A DNA stretch of 64,000 nucleotides from Brevundimonas sp. (GCF_019636155.1 NZ_JAHBYB010000009.1:1-64000), one strand, 5' to 3'; positions 52,184 through 61,608 are shown, counted from the stretch's first letter. Notes: generated from the letters alone by a model not told the origin. Made by a program: numbers and translations.

Positions 52184-52578
52184 GGGTCGCTGTCGACACC
52201 AATGTCGTGGTCCGGTTTCTGGTCGGCGACGACCCTGACCAGTACGCGCTTGCGCGCGAGGCGATGGAGAGCGCCGAGTATCTCGTCTTTCCGACCGTGA
52301 CCCTTTGCGAAACCGTCTGGGTTCTGGAACGTCGCTACCGGTTGGCGGGAACAGAGATCGCCGCCATGCTTCGCGCCTTGATCAATACGGAGACGGCTGA
52401 ATTCGATCGGTCCGCCGCCGAAGCCGGACTTGCCATGCTGGAGGCGGGCGGCGACTTCGCCGACGGCGTCATCGCCCAGCAAGGCCGAATGAGCGGCGCC
52501 GCCATGTTCGTCTCCTTCGACCGCAAGGCGGTCCGCCTGCTGGATCAGGCTGGTCAACCGGCCCGACTTCTGGCCTAA
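52180..52578 (+). CDS. PIN-domain toxin (VapC-like), second module
   Basis: A 132-residue PIN ribonuclease: VAVDTNVVVRFLVGDD (first Asp), TLCETVWVLERRY (Glu), DFADGVIAQQGRMSG (Asp) and VSFDRKAVRLL. The GTG start overlaps the antitoxin. It is only distantly similar to the PIN toxin at 50379, so the two modules were probably acquired separately rather than by duplication. Confidence 0.93.
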   Translation: MRVAVDTNVVVRFLVGDDPDQYALAREAMESAEYLVFPTVTLCETVWVLERRYRLAGTEIAAMLRALINTETAEFDRSAAEAGLAMLEAGGDFADGVIAQQGRMSGAAMFVSFDRKAVRLLDQAGQPARLLA

Positions 52579-52586
52579 GCCGCATC

Positions 52587-53549
52587 ATGAATTTCACCTT
52601 CGACGCCCAGGTCACCGCCGCCCTGTTCGATGCGAGCGGCGCCGTCTTCGCCCTGGGCGACGGGGCGGTGGTGTTCGAGAGCGGTGAGCGGGCCGAGGCG
52701 CACGACGGCGCCGTCCTGTGCGCCTGCGTCCATCCGTCGGGCGAGGGCGTCATCACCGGGGGCGACGACGGCAGGGTGGTGTGGAGCCGGCGCGGCGAGT
52801 CCCTGGTCCTGGCCACCGCGAAAGGGCAATGGATCGACGCCATCGACGCGGCGCCCGAGACGGGGCTGGTGGCCTTCGCCCATGGCCGGACCCTGGCCGT
52901 CATCGACCCGGCTGACAGCCATTTCCGTCGCGATTTCGCCCATGAGCGCACCGTTTCGGGCGTCGCCTTCGATCCCCGGGGGCGGCGGGTGGCGGCCTCG
53001 ACCTATGGCGGGGCGGCCCTGTGGTATGCGCGGATCGCCCAGCAGCAGCCGGTCATGCTGAAATGGGCCGGATCGCACACGGGGGTGGCCTGGTCGCCGG
53101 ACGGCGCCTTCCTGATCACCACCATGCAGGACAGCCAGCTGCACGGCTGGCGGCTGAAGGACCAGCGGGACATGCGGATGGGCGGCTATCCGGCCAAGAT
53201 CCGCAACCTGGCCTTCCTGTCGCGCGGCCGGCTGCTGGCCACGCCGGGGGCGCAGGGGGTGGTGCTGTGGCCCTTCGAGGGCGCCCATGGCCCCATGGGA
53301 CGCGAGGCGACCGAGATCGGCTATGACGAGGCCAGCCTGGTCAATCTGGTCGCCGCCCGGCCGCAGCACGGCCGCGTCGCCGCCGGGCTGAACGACGGCC
53401 GGGTCTGGGTCGCCGACCCGGCGGGCCAGGGGCTGGATCGCATCAAGGCGGACAAGGGTGCGCCCATCGTGGCCCTGGCCTTCGACGCCGCCGCCGCCCG
53501 CCTGGCCTGGGCCGACGAGGACGGGCGCGCCGGGATCGCCGATCTCTGA
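52587..53549 (+). CDS. WD40-repeat protein
   Basis: A 320-residue beta-propeller protein. Repeats end in the usual hydrophobic-aromatic pattern: AEAHDGAVLCACVHPSGEGVITGGDDGRVVW, RTVSGVAFDPRGRRVAASTYGGAALW, SHTGVAWSPDGAFLITTMQDSQLHGW, KIRNLAFLSRGRLLATPGAQGVVLW. The function is unknown. In other alphaproteobacteria a WD40 gene commonly sits directly next to a CobW-type GTPase (from memory), which suggests joint work; here a toxin-antitoxin module separates them. Confidence 0.9.
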   Translation: MNFTFDAQVTAALFDASGAVFALGDGAVVFESGERAEAHDGAVLCACVHPSGEGVITGGDDGRVVWSRRGESLVLATAKGQWIDAIDAAPETGLVAFAHGRTLAVIDPADSHFRRDFAHERTVSGVAFDPRGRRVAASTYGGAALWYARIAQQQPVMLKWAGSHTGVAWSPDGAFLITTMQDSQLHGWRLKDQRDMRMGGYPAKIRNLAFLSRGRLLATPGAQGVVLWPFEGAHGPMGREATEIGYDEASLVNLVAARPQHGRVAAGLNDGRVWVADPAGQGLDRIKADKGAPIVALAFDAAAARLAWADEDGRAGIADL

Positions 53550-53586
53550 CTTGCAACCTTGGCCGTGATGGCGGAAGCCTTGGCGC

Positions 53587-54282
53587 ATGAACGGGGCGGC
53601 TGAGATCAAGACGCGCGGGCGGCCGATCCTGACGGCCCTGCTGATCCTGGCCCTGCTGCCGATCGGGGCGGTGGCGATCCATCGCATCGTGCCGCCGCCC
53701 ACCACCCTTCTGATGGTCAAGCAGGCCGTGGCCGGGAACGGCCTGACCTATCGCTGGCGCGGCATCGACGACATTTCGCCGCGACTGGTGGAGGCGGTGA
53801 TCGCGGCCGAGGACGCCCGCTTCTGCGAACACCGGGGCTTCGACTTCAAGGCCATCGAGAAGGCGCTGGACAGCAATGCGCGCGGGCGAAAGGTGCGGGG
53901 CGGCTCGACCATCAGCCAGCAGACGGCCAAGAACGTCTTCCTGTGGCCCGGCCGCGACTGGATCCGCAAGGGGTTCGAGGCCGGCTACACTGTCCTGATC
54001 GAGACCCTGTGGGGCAAGCGGCGGATCATGGAGGTCTATCTGAATGTCGCCGAATGGGCGCCGGGCGTCTATGGCGCCGAGGCCGCCGCACGCCGCTGGT
54101 TCGGCAAGAGCGCCGCCGACCTGAGCCCGCGCGAGGCGGCGCGGCTGGCGGCCATCCTGCCCAGTCCGCGCCGGTATCAGGCCGCCAGCCCCGGCCCCTA
54201 TGTCCGGCGGCGGGCGGGCCGCATCCAGGCCGCCATGGGTGCGGTGAGGGGCGAAGGCCTGGCCGCCTGTGTGCTGAGATGA
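53587..54282 (+). CDS. mtgA: Monofunctional peptidoglycan glycosyltransferase
   Basis: A 231-residue GT51 enzyme. One N-terminal anchor ([21 protein letters not shown]) is followed by the catalytic motif [18 protein letters not shown], where Glu is catalytic, then [45 protein letters not shown] and the donor-site block. It makes glycan strands without a transpeptidase domain. It starts 37 bp after the WD40 stop. Confidence 0.96.
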   Translation: MNGAAEIKTRGRPILTALLILALLPIGAVAIHRIVPPPTTLLMVKQAVAGNGLTYRWRGIDDISPRLVEAVIAAEDARFCEHRGFDFKAIEKALDSNARGRKVRGGSTISQQTAKNVFLWPGRDWIRKGFEAGYTVLIETLWGKRRIMEVYLNVAEWAPGVYGAEAAARRWFGKSAADLSPREAARLAAILPSPRRYQAASPGPYVRRRAGRIQAAMGAVRGEGLAACVLR

Positions 54283-54366
54283 CGGCGGCTTGACGCGGCG
54301 CGCCAGGGCGCGCTCCCATGCGGGCCAGACAGCGGCCGGCAAGGTCCGCGAACCGGAGGATAGCCC

Positions 54367-56217
54367 ATGAAACGCCAACTGATGGCCGCGGCCGCCGCCT
54401 GCGCCCTGAGCACCTGCCTGACCTTCGCGGTGGCCGGCCCCGCCGCCGCCGCGCCCCAGGCCCCCGCCGCGACGGCCTTCCCCGCCACGGCCCAGGGCGC
54501 AAGCGCCTTCGTCGCCGACGCCGAGGCGCGCCTGGCCGAGATGTATGAATATGTCGGCCGCATCCAGTGGGTGCGGGCCACCAACATCACCTTCGACACC
54601 ATGTGGCTGGAAAGCCGGGCCAACGCTCAGCTGACCGAGATGCAGGTGCAGCTGGCCAATGAGGCCGCCCGCTTCAACGATGTCCAGGTTCCCGCCGAGG
54701 TGCGGCGCAAGCTGAACCTGCTGCGCCTGGGGCTGGTGCTGCCGGCGCCCAACCGGCCCGGGGCGGCGGCCGAACTGGCCGAGATCACCACCCGGCTGGA
54801 CTCCACCTATTCGACCGGCAAGTTCGCGTTCAGGGGCGAGCAGATCACCCTGGACGACGCCAGCCTGAAGATGGCCGAGAGCCGCGATCCGGCCGAGACC
54901 AAGGCCCTGTACGAAGGCTGGCGCACCATTTCGCCGGTCATGCGCGACGACTACGCCCGCATGGTCGAGATCGCCAACGAAGGCAGCCGCGAACTGGGCT
55001 ACGCCGACACCGGCGCCATGTGGCGGGCGGGCTATGACATGGCGCCCGACGCCTTCGCCGCCGAGACCGACCGGCTGTGGGATCAGGTCAAGCCCTTCTA
55101 CGAGAACCTGCACTGCTATGTGCGCGGGCGGCTGAACGCCCGTTACGGCGATGCGGTCCAGCCGGACCACGGGCCGATCCGCGCCGACCTGCTGGGCAAT
55201 ATGTGGTCGCAGCAGTGGGGCAATATCTATGACGTGGTGGCCCCGCCCGGCACGGCCGAGGGCCAGGGCTACGACCTGACGCAACTTCTGACCCGCGCCG
55301 ATTACGACGCCACCCGGATGGTGAAGACGGGCGAGGGCTTCTACACCTCACTGGGGCTGGCGCCCCTGCCCGACAGCTTCTGGGAGCGCAGCCAGATCAC
55401 CCGGCCGCGCGACCGGGAGGTGGTGTGCCACGCCTCGGCCTGGGACGTGGACAATGTCGACGACCTGCGCATCAAGATGTGCACCCAGGTCAACGCCGAC
55501 GACTTCTACACCGTGCACCACGAACTGGGGCACAACTACTATCAGCGGGCCTACAACCAGCAGCCCTTCCTGTTCCGCAACGGGGCCAACGACGGCTTCC
55601 ACGAGGCCATCGGCGACTTCATCGGCCTGTCGGCCCTGACCCCGACCTATCTGAACCAGATCGGCCTGCTGGAGACCGTGCCGGGGGCCGAGGAGGACAT
55701 CCCCTTCCTGCTGAAGATGGCGCTGGACAAGATCGCCTTCCTGCCCTTCGGCCTGATGGTCGATCGGTGGCGCTGGGATGTGTTCAGCGGCAAGACCGCG
55801 CCCGAGGGCTATAACGACGCCTGGACGGCGGACATGCTGAAATACCAGGGGCTGGTCCCGCCCGGCCCACGCCCGGCCGACGCCTTCGACCCCGGCGCCA
55901 AATATCACATCCCCGGAAACACCCCCTACACCCGCTATTTCCTGGCCCACATCTACCAGTTCCAGTTCCACCGCGCGGCCTGCAAGATGGCGGGCTGGAC
56001 CGGGCCGCTGCATCGCTGCTCGATCTACGGCAACGAGGAGGTGGGCGCCCGCTTCAACGCCATGATGGAAATGGGCCAGTCGCGCCCGTGGCAGGAGGCC
56101 ATGGCCGCCTTCACCGGCGAGGACGGCAACGACGCCTCGGCCGTGGCCGACTATTTCGCGCCGCTGAACACCTGGCTGGAGGCCCAGAACCGCGGCAAGG
56201 ACTGCGGCTGGGGCTGA
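54367..56217 (+). CDS. M2-family (ACE-like) peptidyl-dipeptidase, exported
   Basis: A 616-residue zinc metallopeptidase homologous to angiotensin-converting enzyme. The signal peptide is MKRQLMAAAAACALSTCLTFAVAGPAAAA. The zinc motif HHELGH has His-385, Glu-386 and His-389, with the third ligand Glu-413 in GFHEAIGDF. Further ACE-like blocks are LLGNMWSQQWGNIYD, YNQQPFLFRNGANDGFHEAIGDFIGLS and HIPGNTPYTRYFLAHIYQFQFHRA. It is likely periplasmic, releasing C-terminal dipeptides. Confidence 0.95.
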   Translation: MKRQLMAAAAACALSTCLTFAVAGPAAAAPQAPAATAFPATAQGASAFVADAEARLAEMYEYVGRIQWVRATNITFDTMWLESRANAQLTEMQVQLANEAARFNDVQVPAEVRRKLNLLRLGLVLPAPNRPGAAAELAEITTRLDSTYSTGKFAFRGEQITLDDASLKMAESRDPAETKALYEGWRTISPVMRDDYARMVEIANEGSRELGYADTGAMWRAGYDMAPDAFAAETDRLWDQVKPFYENLHCYVRGRLNARYGDAVQPDHGPIRADLLGNMWSQQWGNIYDVVAPPGTAEGQGYDLTQLLTRADYDATRMVKTGEGFYTSLGLAPLPDSFWERSQITRPRDREVVCHASAWDVDNVDDLRIKMCTQVNADDFYTVHHELGHNYYQRAYNQQPFLFRNGANDGFHEAIGDFIGLSALTPTYLNQIGLLETVPGAEEDIPFLLKMALDKIAFLPFGLMVDRWRWDVFSGKTAPEGYNDAWTADMLKYQGLVPPGPRPADAFDPGAKYHIPGNTPYTRYFLAHIYQFQFHRAACKMAGWTGPLHRCSIYGNEEVGARFNAMMEMGQSRPWQEAMAAFTGEDGNDASAVADYFAPLNTWLEAQNRGKDCGWG

Positions 56218-56220
56218 CAC

Positions 56221-56375
56221 GGACCTCCTCTCCCTCCCCCTGCGGGGGAGGGTGGCGCGAAGCGCCGGGTGGGGAGGGCCAGGCGATACACGCACCAAGC
56301 CTGACTTGCCGAAGCGCCCCCGCCCGCCTTCACCCTTCGGGCTCAGCCACCCTCCCCCACAGGGGGAGGGAGAGG
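56221..56375. repeat. REP-like elements, inverted pair
   Basis: CTCCCTCCCCCTGCGGGGGAGGGTGGCGCGAAGCGCCGGGTGGGGAGGG-type module at 56226-56278, and the inverse CCACCCTCCCCCACAGGGGGAGGG near 56347-56371. They could fold into one large structure between the M2 gene and the TadG-like gene. Confidence 0.75.
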
Positions 56376-56488
56376 CCGTCGCGCTCCCTCCCGTTAACCT
56401 TCGCCGGTAGGGCATCCCTTAACCGTCGTCCTGCAATCTGCGCGATGGCGGACCCTGGCGTCCGTTCGCACAGACACGGGGACGCCTC

Positions 56489-58174
56489 TTGGGCATCACG
56501 GACGCCATCACCGGCCTGGGCCGGGGCCTGACGGGCTTCGCGGGCCGTTTCGCGCGCGCGCGGCGGGGCAATGTGGCGATGATCTTCGCCCTGAGCCTGC
56601 CGCCGCTGATCCTGATGACCCTGGGCGGGGTGGATATCCACCGCGCCTCGACCGTGCGGGTCAACCTGCAGGACGCCCTGGACGCGGCCGCCCTGGCCGC
56701 CGCCCGCTCGCCCTACACCACCAGCGCCGAGATCCGCACCGTCGGGCTGAACGCCCTGCGCGCCAATCTGAAGGCCTATCCGGAAATCACCCTGCGGGAG
56801 GACAAGACGACCTTCGTCCTCAATGACGAGGGGGTGGTGGTCGCCGACTCCAAGGTCGATGTGAAGGCCCTGGTCGCCAACATCTTCCTGCCGCCCTACG
56901 GCAAATTCATGGACGACCAGCTGCCGGTCGGCGCCCATTCGGAAGTCTTCCGGTCCAACAAGATGGTCGAGATCGCCCTGGTGCTGGACAACACCGGATC
57001 GATGCAGGGGACCAAGCTGGCCAACACCAAGACGGCGGCGCGCGACCTGATCGACCGCCTGGCCGCCGCCGACGCCCGCAGCGTCGAGCCGGACGCGGTC
57101 AAGATCTCCCTGGTGCCCTTCTCGATGACCGTGCGGCCGCATTCGGGGTTCACCTCGACCGGAAACCGCAGCGGGGCGACCGGCCTGGGTTGGGTCAGCC
57201 GCGCCACCAACCACACCGGCGCCACGGGTTCGACCGGCCTGTTCGCCAACGGCCAGGACCGTTTCGCCCTGCTGGACTCCATGCAGATCGGCTGGGGCGG
57301 CTGTATCGAAAGCCGGGCCTATCCCAACGATGTGCGCGACACGGCGCCGTCGACCTCGAACCAGGCGACGATGTTCGTGCCCTATTTCTCGCCGGACTCG
57401 CCGGACCGGGACACCTTCCCGAACGACAGCACCTGGCGTCGCTACAGTTTCGACAACGACTATCTGGACGAACCGACCACCAGCCTGAGCGGGCTGATCA
57501 GCAATCTTCTGGGCACCCTGACCAACGCCCTGCGGCTGCAGGCCTGGGACCGGCTGACCAAGGACGACAGCAAATACGTCAAGAGCCGGCTGCGCAGCGG
57601 CATAGGGGTCAACCTGGGACCGAACCAGGGTTGCGGCCTGGAGCCGGTCATGCGCCTGACCGACGACTTCAGCGGGCTCAAGAGCGCGGTCAGCCGGATG
57701 GCCGCGACCGGCACCACCAATATCCCGATGGGTCTGATGTGGGGCTGGCACACCCTGTCGCCCAACGCCCCTTATCGCGACGGCCGGCCCTATGGGACCG
57801 ATCGGCTGCAGAAGATCATCATCCTGATGACCGACGGCGAGAACGTGAACAACACGGCCTCCAACCCCGACAATTCGGAATATACGGGGGTGGGGATGAT
57901 CTGGCAGGACCGGCTGGGCGTCGGCTCCGGCTCAAGCGGGACCCAGAGGCGCAACGCCATGGACGACCGCCTGGCGGAACTGTGCGTGAACCTGCGCGAC
58001 CGCGACATCATCCTCTATACGGTCGGCGTCCAGGTCGACAGCCGGACCCAGGAACTGTTGCGCGACTGCGCCACCCAGCCGGCCAACTATTTCAACGTCA
58101 CCAACGCCTCGGGCATCGGCCAGGCCTTCGACCGCATCGCCGGCGCCATCGAGAACCTGCGGATCGCCAAATAG
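56489..58174 (+). CDS. TadG-like pilus-associated protein with VWA domain
   Basis: A 561-residue protein, TTG start. An N-terminal TadE/TadG signature is present: RGNVAMIFALSLPPLILMTLGGVDIHRASTVRVNLQDALDAAALAAA (one span with the Glu/Asp-type periplasmic continuation). The VWA domain starts EIALVLDNTGSMQGTKL, whose DNTGS gives the MIDAS metal site, and ends with IILMTDGENVNN and DIILYTVGVQV. Large Gly/Thr-rich inserts separate them. Such proteins are linked to Flp/Tad pili or surface adhesion, but no tad cluster lies in the window. Confidence 0.9.
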   Translation: MGITDAITGLGRGLTGFAGRFARARRGNVAMIFALSLPPLILMTLGGVDIHRASTVRVNLQDALDAAALAAARSPYTTSAEIRTVGLNALRANLKAYPEITLREDKTTFVLNDEGVVVADSKVDVKALVANIFLPPYGKFMDDQLPVGAHSEVFRSNKMVEIALVLDNTGSMQGTKLANTKTAARDLIDRLAAADARSVEPDAVKISLVPFSMTVRPHSGFTSTGNRSGATGLGWVSRATNHTGATGSTGLFANGQDRFALLDSMQIGWGGCIESRAYPNDVRDTAPSTSNQATMFVPYFSPDSPDRDTFPNDSTWRRYSFDNDYLDEPTTSLSGLISNLLGTLTNALRLQAWDRLTKDDSKYVKSRLRSGIGVNLGPNQGCGLEPVMRLTDDFSGLKSAVSRMAATGTTNIPMGLMWGWHTLSPNAPYRDGRPYGTDRLQKIIILMTDGENVNNTASNPDNSEYTGVGMIWQDRLGVGSGSSGTQRRNAMDDRLAELCVNLRDRDIILYTVGVQVDSRTQELLRDCATQPANYFNVTNASGIGQAFDRIAGAIENLRIAK

Positions 58175-58180
58175 GGCGGC

Positions 58181-58909
58181 CTATCCCGCGAAGTCGTCCT
58201 TGGCCGCCCGCCGGGCCGCGAATTCCGCCGCGTCCCTTGCGGTCAGGAAGGGGTTGAACCGCCGTTCCACGGCCAGGGTGGTGGGCACGGTCGGCTCGTT
58301 CCGGGCGCGGGCGGCGAAGATGGCCTCGGCGTGGGCCCGCATCTCGGGCCGGTCGTCCAGGCTCAGGGCGAAGCGGGCGTTGGCGGCGGTGTATTCGTGG
58401 GCGCACCAGATCCGCGTCTGGTCGGGCCAGGCGGCCAGGCGGCGCAGGCTGTCCCACATCTGTTCGGCCGTCCCTTCGAACAGCCGGCCGCAGCCCAGGG
58501 CGAACAGGGTGTCGCCGACGAAGGCCTCGTCATCCGCGGCGCTGCGATAGACCAGATGCCCCAGGGTGTGGCCCGGCGTCGCCGTCGCCTGCAACACCGT
58601 CCGGCCCAGATCCACTGTGTCGCCGTCGGCGACGACGCGGTCCAGGGGCGCGGCGCGACGCACCTCCTCCGGCCCCACGATCTCGCAGCCGGTCGCCGCC
58701 TTCAGCGCCGCGTTTCCGCCGGTATGGTCGGGGTGCCAGTGGGTGTTCAGCAACAGGTCCAGCCGCCCCCAGCCGGCGGCCTCGATCTCGGCCAGGATGC
58801 GGTCGGCGTCGGGCGCGTCGATGGCGGCGACCGCCCCGGTCGCGGCGTCGCGGACCAGGATGCCGTAGTTGTCGGACAGGCAGGGGAAGAGGCGGATGTT
58901 CAGGGCCAT
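58181..58909 (-). CDS. gloB: Hydroxyacylglutathione hydrolase (glyoxalase II)
   Basis: A 242-residue metallo-beta-lactamase-fold enzyme that hydrolyses S-lactoylglutathione. It has LLNTHWHPDHTGGN, the metal-bridging ATPGHTLGHLVY and FVGDTLFALGCGRLFEGT, and the C-terminal CAHEYTAANARFAL, which with the substrate-binding helix is typical of glyoxalase II. It is divergent from the methyltransferase gene, an arrangement common in alphaproteobacteria. Confidence 0.96.
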   Translation of the reverse strand: MALNIRLFPCLSDNYGILVRDAATGAVAAIDAPDADRILAEIEAAGWGRLDLLLNTHWHPDHTGGNAALKAATGCEIVGPEEVRRAAPLDRVVADGDTVDLGRTVLQATATPGHTLGHLVYRSAADDEAFVGDTLFALGCGRLFEGTAEQMWDSLRRLAAWPDQTRIWCAHEYTAANARFALSLDDRPEMRAHAEAIFAARARNEPTVPTTLAVERRFNPFLTARDAAEFAARRAAKDDFAG

Positions 58910-58953
58910 GACCCATCCTAGCCCGGCGCGGACGGGCCGCCTATGTTCCAGCG

Positions 58954-59718
58954 ATGCGCCGCCCCGTTCAGGATCTCCGCGCCTTCTACGATGAGCCCGC
59001 CGGCCTGCTGACCCGGCGGCTGGTGGCGCGCCGCCTGCACGAGGCCTGGGGGACGGCCGAGGGCTGTGACGTCCTGGGGCTGGGCTACGCCACCCCGTGG
59101 CTGGACGCCTTCAGCGGCGCCCGGCGCGCCATCGCCGCCATGCCGGGCGGACAGGGGGCCGAGGCCTGGCCCGTCGCGTCGCCGCGCAACAGATCACTAC
59201 TGGTGGAGGAGACCCGGCTGCCCTTCGCCGCCGGGGCCTTCGACCGCATCCTTCTGGTCCATGCCCTGGAGGAGGCCGAGGATGCGGGCCGGCTGCTGGC
59301 CGAGGCGGCGCGGGTGCTGGCCCCGGCGGGGCGGATCATCCTGGCGGCGGCCGCGCGCGGCGGACTGTGGGCGCGTGCCGAATCCACCCCCTTCGGCCAC
59401 GGGAGGCCCTTCACCCGCCGGCAGATGGAGCGTCTGGTGCGCGAGGCGGGGCTGGAGCCCATGGCCTGGTCGGCCACCCTGTTCGCCCCGCCCTGGCCGC
59501 CGCTGTTCCCCCTGGCCGAGACCTGGGACCGGATGGCGCGGGCCGTGGCGCCCGGATCGGCCGGGGTCATCCTGCTGGAGGCGGGACGCCGCACCTACGC
59601 CCCGGTCCGGCCCGGACTGGCCGAGGCGGCGGTGGCGGCCCTGGGCGAGCTGGCGCCGGCCCCCGCGCGGCCCATCCCGGCGTCCAGAGGTCTGGCCCCG
59701 GCGGGCGAACGCCGGTAA
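58954..59718 (+). CDS. Class I SAM-dependent methyltransferase (type 11)
   Basis: A 254-residue protein with a weakly conserved SAM-binding start (CDVLGLGYATPWLDAFSGARRAIAAM, in place of the usual D/E-x-G-x-G-x-G), then RLPFAAGAFDRILLVHALEEAEDAGRLLAEAARVLAPAGRIILA. The central region matches Methyltransf_11. The substrate is unknown. It is paired with gloB back to back and lies 11 bp before sixA. Confidence 0.88.
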   Translation: MRRPVQDLRAFYDEPAGLLTRRLVARRLHEAWGTAEGCDVLGLGYATPWLDAFSGARRAIAAMPGGQGAEAWPVASPRNRSLLVEETRLPFAAGAFDRILLVHALEEAEDAGRLLAEAARVLAPAGRIILAAAARGGLWARAESTPFGHGRPFTRRQMERLVREAGLEPMAWSATLFAPPWPPLFPLAETWDRMARAVAPGSAGVILLEAGRRTYAPVRPGLAEAAVAALGELAPAPARPIPASRGLAPAGERR

Positions 59719-59729
59719 GGCCGGACCCC

Positions 59730-60233
59730 ATGCACCGCCTGATCCTGATGCGACACGCCGAGGCCGAACGCGCCCACGCCGGGGGCGACCGCGAACGGCC
59801 GCTCAGCCCCCGGGGCCGCGAGGACGCCGCCCGGATCGGACGCGCCCTGGCCCGCCGGGGCCTGCGCCCCGATGTCGCCCTGGTCTCCACCGCGACCCGC
59901 ACGCGCCAGACCTGGGACCTGGTGCAGGACGCCTTCGGCGACGTCGAGGTGCGGATCGAGCCGGACCTGTATGACGCGCCCGCCGCCGATCTGCACGCCG
60001 CCATCGCCGCGGCGGCCGAGGACGCCGGCTGCCTGCTGGTCCTGGCCCACAATCCCGGCGTCCAGCTGCTGGCGGCGGACTATCTGCTGCAGGGCGCCGC
60101 CTCTCCGGCCCTGATGGATCGGATGACCGGCGGCTTCCCCAGCGGCGCGGCGGCCGTCTTCGCCATCGACGCGGCGGGCCGGCCCTCGCACGAGGCCTGG
60201 CTGACGCCCCGCGACCCCGGCCTGGCGGAATGA
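59730..60233 (+). CDS. sixA: SixA-type phosphohistidine phosphatase
   Basis: A 167-residue histidine-phosphatase-superfamily protein. The catalytic RHG-like motif is LILMRHAEAERAHAGGDRERPLSPRGREDA, and the second catalytic His is VLAHNPGVQLLA. SixA in E. coli acts on phosphohistidines of phosphorelay or PTS proteins. The stop overlaps the DUF952 start by 4 bp. Confidence 0.92.
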   Translation: MHRLILMRHAEAERAHAGGDRERPLSPRGREDAARIGRALARRGLRPDVALVSTATRTRQTWDLVQDAFGDVEVRIEPDLYDAPAADLHAAIAAAAEDAGCLLVLAHNPGVQLLAADYLLQGAASPALMDRMTGGFPSGAAAVFAIDAAGRPSHEAWLTPRDPGLAE

Positions 60234-60571
60234 GCACGGCCTTCAAGATCGTCACCGCCGCCGACTGGGGCCTGATCCGCCGCATGGGCGCCTATGCGGG
60301 GTCCGAAGTCGATCGCCGCGACGGCTATATCCACCTGTCGACCGCCGACCAGCTGGCCGAGACCGCGGCCCGCCACTACGCCGGGCAGGACGCGCTGATG
60401 CTGCTGGAGGTCGACCTGGACCCGCACGGTCCGGCGGTGGTCTGGGAGCCGTCGCGCGGCGGCGCCCTGTTCCCGCACATCTATGGCGAACTGAGGGGCG
60501 ACAGCGTGCGCGACGCCCGGCCCTTCTCGGTCTCCGCCGACGGGGTGATGCGGTTCGGGGACGCGGCGTGA
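60230..60571 (+). CDS. DUF952 family protein
   Basis: A 113-residue protein with the DUF952 pattern: FKIVTAADWGLIRRMGAYAGSEVDRRDGYIHLSTADQLAETAARHYAGQDALMLLEVDLD, and FPHIYGELRGDSVRDARPF. The RDGYIHLS block is the family hallmark. The function is unknown; fold relatives include ADP-ribosyl-type enzymes. It is sandwiched by 4-bp overlaps between sixA and pyrD, so all three are coupled. Confidence 0.92.
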   Translation: MSTAFKIVTAADWGLIRRMGAYAGSEVDRRDGYIHLSTADQLAETAARHYAGQDALMLLEVDLDPHGPAVVWEPSRGGALFPHIYGELRGDSVRDARPFSVSADGVMRFGDAA

Positions 60572-61608
60572 GCCTCGGCGACCTGGGCGGCTGGACCCTG
60601 CGCCGCCTGCCGGCCGAGACGGCGCATCATCTGGCGGTGCGCGGCCTGTCCCTGCTGCCGCCGCCGCGCGCCGTCGTATCCGATCCCCTGTTGCGGACCC
60701 AGGTGGCGGGGCTGGACCTGCCCCATCCGATCGGCCTGGCCGCCGGGCTGGACAAGGACGGCGTCGCCCTGGGCGGGCTGGCGCGGCTGGGGTTCGGCTT
60801 CGTCGAATGCGGATCGGTCACCCCCCGGCCCCAGCCGGGCAATCCTCGGCCCCGCCTGTTCCGCCTGGACGACGACCAGGCCATCATCAACCGGATGGGC
60901 TTCAACAACGCGGGGCTTGAGGCCTTCGCCGCCCGGCTGGACCGCCGCCCGGCCGGGGTCATCGTCGGCGCCAACCTGGGGGCCAACAAGGACAGCGAAG
61001 ACCGGGTCGCCGACTATGTCCTGGGCCTGCGGCGCCTAGCGGGGCGGGCCGACTATTTCACCATCAACATCTCCTCGCCCAATACGCCGGGCCTGCGGGC
61101 GCTGCAGGGCCGCGACGCCCTGGACGACCTGCTGGGCCGGATCGCCGAGGCGCGGCCGGCCGGGGCGCGCGCGCCGGTCTTCCTGAAGATCGCCCCCGAC
61201 CTGGACGCCGCCGAGATCGGCCTGATCGTCGAGGCGGCCCGGGATCACCGCATCGACGCCCTGATCGTCTCCAACACCACCCTGGACCGGCCCGCGACCC
61301 TGCGGTCGGCCTGGCGGGGCGAGGCCGGCGGCCTGTCCGGCGCGCCGCTGAAGGACCGGGCCGAGACCGCCCTGATCGCCGCGGCCGAGGCGGCGGACGG
61401 CCGGCTGCCCCTGATCGGCGTCGGCGGCATAGGGTCGGGCCAGGACGCCTGGCGCCGCATCGGCCTGGGGGCCTCGGCCGTCCAGATCTATTCGGCCCTG
61501 ATCTACCAGGGTCCCGGCCTGGTCGGGCGCATCCGGCGCGACCTGGCCCGGCGCCTGCGCGCCGAGGGGTTCTCCACCCTTTCCCAGGCCGTCGGCGCCC
61601 TGCGTTGA
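60568..61608 (+). CDS. pyrD: Dihydroorotate dehydrogenase (quinone), class 2
   Basis: PyrD oxidises dihydroorotate to orotate with ubiquinone at the inner membrane. The 346-residue FMN enzyme has an N-terminal quinone-tunnel helix region (HLAVRGLSLLPP), VECGSVTPRPQPGNPRPRLFRL, NRMGFNNAG, the class 2 catalytic Ser region FTINISSPNTPGLR, SNTTLDRP and the FMN-phosphate loop GVGGIGSGQDAW. GTG start in an ATGA-like overlap with DUF952. Confidence 0.97.
   Translation: MSLGDLGGWTLRRLPAETAHHLAVRGLSLLPPPRAVVSDPLLRTQVAGLDLPHPIGLAAGLDKDGVALGGLARLGFGFVECGSVTPRPQPGNPRPRLFRLDDDQAIINRMGFNNAGLEAFAARLDRRPAGVIVGANLGANKDSEDRVADYVLGLRRLAGRADYFTINISSPNTPGLRALQGRDALDDLLGRIAEARPAGARAPVFLKIAPDLDAAEIGLIVEAARDHRIDALIVSNTTLDRPATLRSAWRGEAGGLSGAPLKDRAETALIAAAEAADGRLPLIGVGGIGSGQDAWRRIGLGASAVQIYSALIYQGPGLVGRIRRDLARRLRAEGFSTLSQAVGALR

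Noticed and set aside
52587..53549. WD40 protein as part of a toxin or defence system because of its neighbours
   Set aside because: No effector domain is present, and the known association is with CobW-type GTPases rather than with PIN toxins.
56394..56424. Two TTAACC half-sites resembling CtrA boxes upstream of the TadG-like gene
   Set aside because: Their spacing is about 25 bp start to start, not the TTAA-N7-TTAA of a CtrA site.
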